A stretch of DNA of 15,003 nucleotides from assembly GCA_023230505.1 (NCBI GenBank), contig JALNXF010000013.1, positions 1 through 15,003 on the forward strand, given 5' to 3'. Under the pieces are notes generated by a model that saw only the letters and a program-made list of their open reading frames with translations, did no database searches and was not told where the DNA came from. Position 1 is the first letter of the stretch, and every line of letters starts with the position of its first letter. The DNA is from Candidatus Altimarinota bacterium. GTDB taxonomy: Bacteria; Patescibacteriota; Gracilibacteria; BD1-5; UBA2023. Shown here in pieces: positions 13,207 through 15,003 of the stretch. The position numbers and the translations under genes were made by a program.

Positions 13207-15003
13207 ATGACAAATAAAATTATTTCTCTAGCAATAATTTCAACTCTCCTCCTCACCTCGTGTGGAACTCCGGTTGTAGAAGTAAAAAAGGAAATTATTA
13301 AAAAACCAGTAAGTACCGAAATTATTAAAAAAGAAGTTTTTGGAGAAAAAATCCGTCTTGTTGGGAAGATTGCTCCTGTAATGGAAACTCCAGTTTCTGC
13401 TCAAGTAAGCGGAATTATCAAGAAGATCAATGCGGATGTCGGTCAGAAAGTGCGCGCCGGAGATATTCTCGCGAGCATCGATCTCAGTTCCTCTGCCTAC
13501 TCTACGAGCTTCAACAATGCGAATATCGCCTATAATAATTCGCTTGGCGTCCTCAATTATACCGAACAGTCCATCAAAAACGACCTCGAGGCGGCGCGCG
13601 TCCAACTCGTAAACGCGAAAGTCAGCAGAGACAATACCTACCTCACCACTACGAAACAACTCGAGATCGCCCAGACACAACTCGCAAATATCAAGACGAG
13701 TCGTGCCAATACTCAGAGTACGACATCCGAGAGCCTCAAAAATGCGGTCCTCCTCGTCAATAACGCTCAGACCAACCTCAATAATTTCGAGAAGAATTCG
13801 AAAAACAGTCTGAGTTCCATCTATGAAAATCTCAAAGTCTGACTCACAAGCGCTCTAGTGAATCTCGATGCCTCTCTCACTCAAGCGGATATGATCCTCG
13901 GAGTGACCGACAAAAACAAGAGCGCCAATGATTCTTATGAGATATACCTCAGTGCCAAGAATTCAAGCCTCAAGACTACAGCCGAGAATAGTTTCCGCGA
14001 GGCAAAAAATGATTTCGATGCTATCGGATCTCGGACGTATGGTACGGACCATAATTCCATTGAACCAAAAACAAATGATGTTTTGAATGTCCTCGCAAAA
14101 GATATCGCTCTCTACGAAGAGCTTGTGTCTGTTCTTAATAACTCTATCACCTCCTCTTCATTTACACAAACTCAACTTGATGGACTCGGTCTGAATGTAT
14201 CAAAATACCAAGGCCTCATCCTCCAGTCCCAGAGTCAGATGACAACCCTGAAAAATACTCTCTCAACCACCCAAACATCCATCGAAACCAACAGGACGTC
14301 TCTCGAGAACGCCCTCGATATTGCCAATACTCAGCTGAATAATATCAAAGCCGGGAATGCCTCTCAACTCGATAGCTTGAGTGGAAATGAGACCCTCACC
14401 CAGACACAACTCGAAAACACGATCGCGACCGTGAAACAGGCGCGAGACGGGGTCGATAATGCCGTGAAAATTGCCCAGGCAAACTATGATTCTATCAATG
14501 CGAAATTGAATTCTCAGAGGATCCAGACAAAATCGCAAGTAGATAGCGCCAAGTGAGGAAAAGATCTCGCAGCCGTTCAGCTCAACAACACCTCTATTAT
14601 CGCACCTTTTGACGGAGTAATTACCGCGAAGAATATCGAAATCGGGTCTCTCATCAATCCCGGAGCCCCTGCCTTCACGATCGGAACCGACGATAATCTC
14701 AAAGTGAAACTCGATGTCAATAGTGACAATATCACCTATTTGAAGCTCGGTCAAGAAGCCCAAACATCAAAATGAAATAATACATTTACTGGAATTATTA
14801 CGCTCCTCTCTCCCGCTTCTGATCCTGTAACGAAAATGTTTAAAGCAGAAGTGAGTTTTGGTAAAAAACCAATGTGAATGAATTTATGAGATTATGTAGA
14901 TGTAGTTATTAATAAAGTTAATAGTACTGAAAAAATGCTATTAGTACCATTCTCTTCAATAATAAGTCTCGGACAATGAGATTATAGTATTTTTGTTGTA
15001 AAA
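13207..15003 (+). CDS. Membrane-fusion (periplasmic adaptor) lipoprotein of an efflux/export pump, partial
   Basis: HlyD/MacA-type adaptor subunit; 599 codons are present and the gene runs off the window. A lipoprotein signal ends at LTSC (C19). The first half of the lipoyl (barrel-sandwich) domain is VSAQVSGIIKKINADVGQKV; the second half is SIIAPFDGVITAKNIEIGSL from about residue 463. Between them lie about 370 residues of Asn/Gln/Ser/Thr-rich helical repeats (QLEIAQTQLANIKTS, TQLENTIATVKQARDG), a coiled-coil hairpin far longer than in MacA. The start of a beta-barrel and membrane-proximal domain follows (LLVPFSSIISLGQGDY). In-frame TGA codons at 13840-13842 and 14554-14556 must be Gly. The middle of the gene is GC-rich, unlike its ends. 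A MacB-like ABC transporter probably follows outside the window. Confidence 0.85.
13425..14770 (+). other. GC-rich segment inside the adaptor gene
   Basis: G+C by hand count is 34 of 60 at 13561-13620 and 33 of 60 at 14401-14460, against 12 of 60 at 14881-14940. Codon choice shifts to CTC, ATC, TCC and GGA/GGG. About 2 of 20 glycines are TGA here, against 4 of 7 after 14770. The edges are approximate. The reading frame stays open across both. Confidence 0.75.

Noticed and set aside
13240..13680. Antisense open frame in the adaptor gene, and another at 14263-14763
   Set aside because: Both mirror the GC-rich coding segment and show no family motif or promoter; they are composition artefacts.
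13207..14556. Adaptor gene as a pseudogene split by TGA at 13840 and 14554
   Set aside because: The frame continues without shift through both TGA codons, and the same pattern is seen in nearly all genes of the window, so they are Gly codons.
1..15003. CRISPR array, prophage, IS element or rRNA
   Set aside because: No regularly spaced repeats, transposase, integrase, phage structural gene or rRNA sequence was recognised on either strand.
1..15003. Mycoplasma-type code with UGA as Trp
   Set aside because: Trp is encoded by TGG (for example in rpsF, obg and rplS contexts), and TGA aligns with conserved Gly, not Trp.

Overview
The window reads coherently only if UGA is translated as glycine (genetic code 25). 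Under the standard code almost every gene is cut by in-frame TGA. Read as Gly, those codons fall on invariant glycines: Walker A of DnaA and of the PilB-type ATPase, the Gly-rich Obg fold, and the FolD and RsmI signatures. TGG still encodes Trp, and every gene that ends in the window ends in TAA or TAG. This points to Absconditabacteria (SR1) or Gracilibacteria of the Candidate Phyla Radiation. I cannot tell these two apart from this sequence. The DNA is AT-rich with short intergenic gaps. None of the 20 starts has a recognisable Shine-Dalgarno sequence, although -35/-10 promoters and hairpin terminators are easy to see.

Layout. 1-2640: rpsF (S6, minus), then a PilB/GspE ATPase and two small unknown genes (plus), closed by a bidirectional terminator. 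2660-5250: rpmG (minus) divergent from obg (plus); obg converges on a GHKL ATPase of anti-sigma-factor type, followed by hup (HU), both minus. 5250-6150: a gene-free promoter region, tRNA-Asn and rplS (L19). 6150-8460: dnaA and rsmI. 8460-10300: an unknown Lys/Glu-rich protein, folD and a small membrane protein. 10300-12010 (minus): a LysM-LysM-CHAP cell-wall protein, rplU (L21) and tRNA-Gln. 12140-13180: a Tat-type lipoprotein and an AbrB-like regulator. 13207-end: a lipoprotein membrane-fusion (efflux adaptor) subunit, cut by the window edge.

Most of this is core machinery: four ribosomal proteins, two tRNAs, a ribosome-assembly GTPase, a 16S rRNA methyltransferase, the replication initiator, HU and folate C1 metabolism. 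They are scattered as one- to three-gene units rather than in the usual ribosomal operons. The envelope genes (pilus ATPase, CHAP amidase, Tat lipoprotein, efflux adaptor) suit a small host-attached cell.

Besides the code, the points most worth a second look are: a GC-rich middle segment inside the adaptor gene; a repeated operator-like motif around CTTAAATAAG next to tRNA, HU and L21 promoters; a shared promoter block for S6 and HU; and three intergenic hairpins of types that are widespread in unrelated bacteria.
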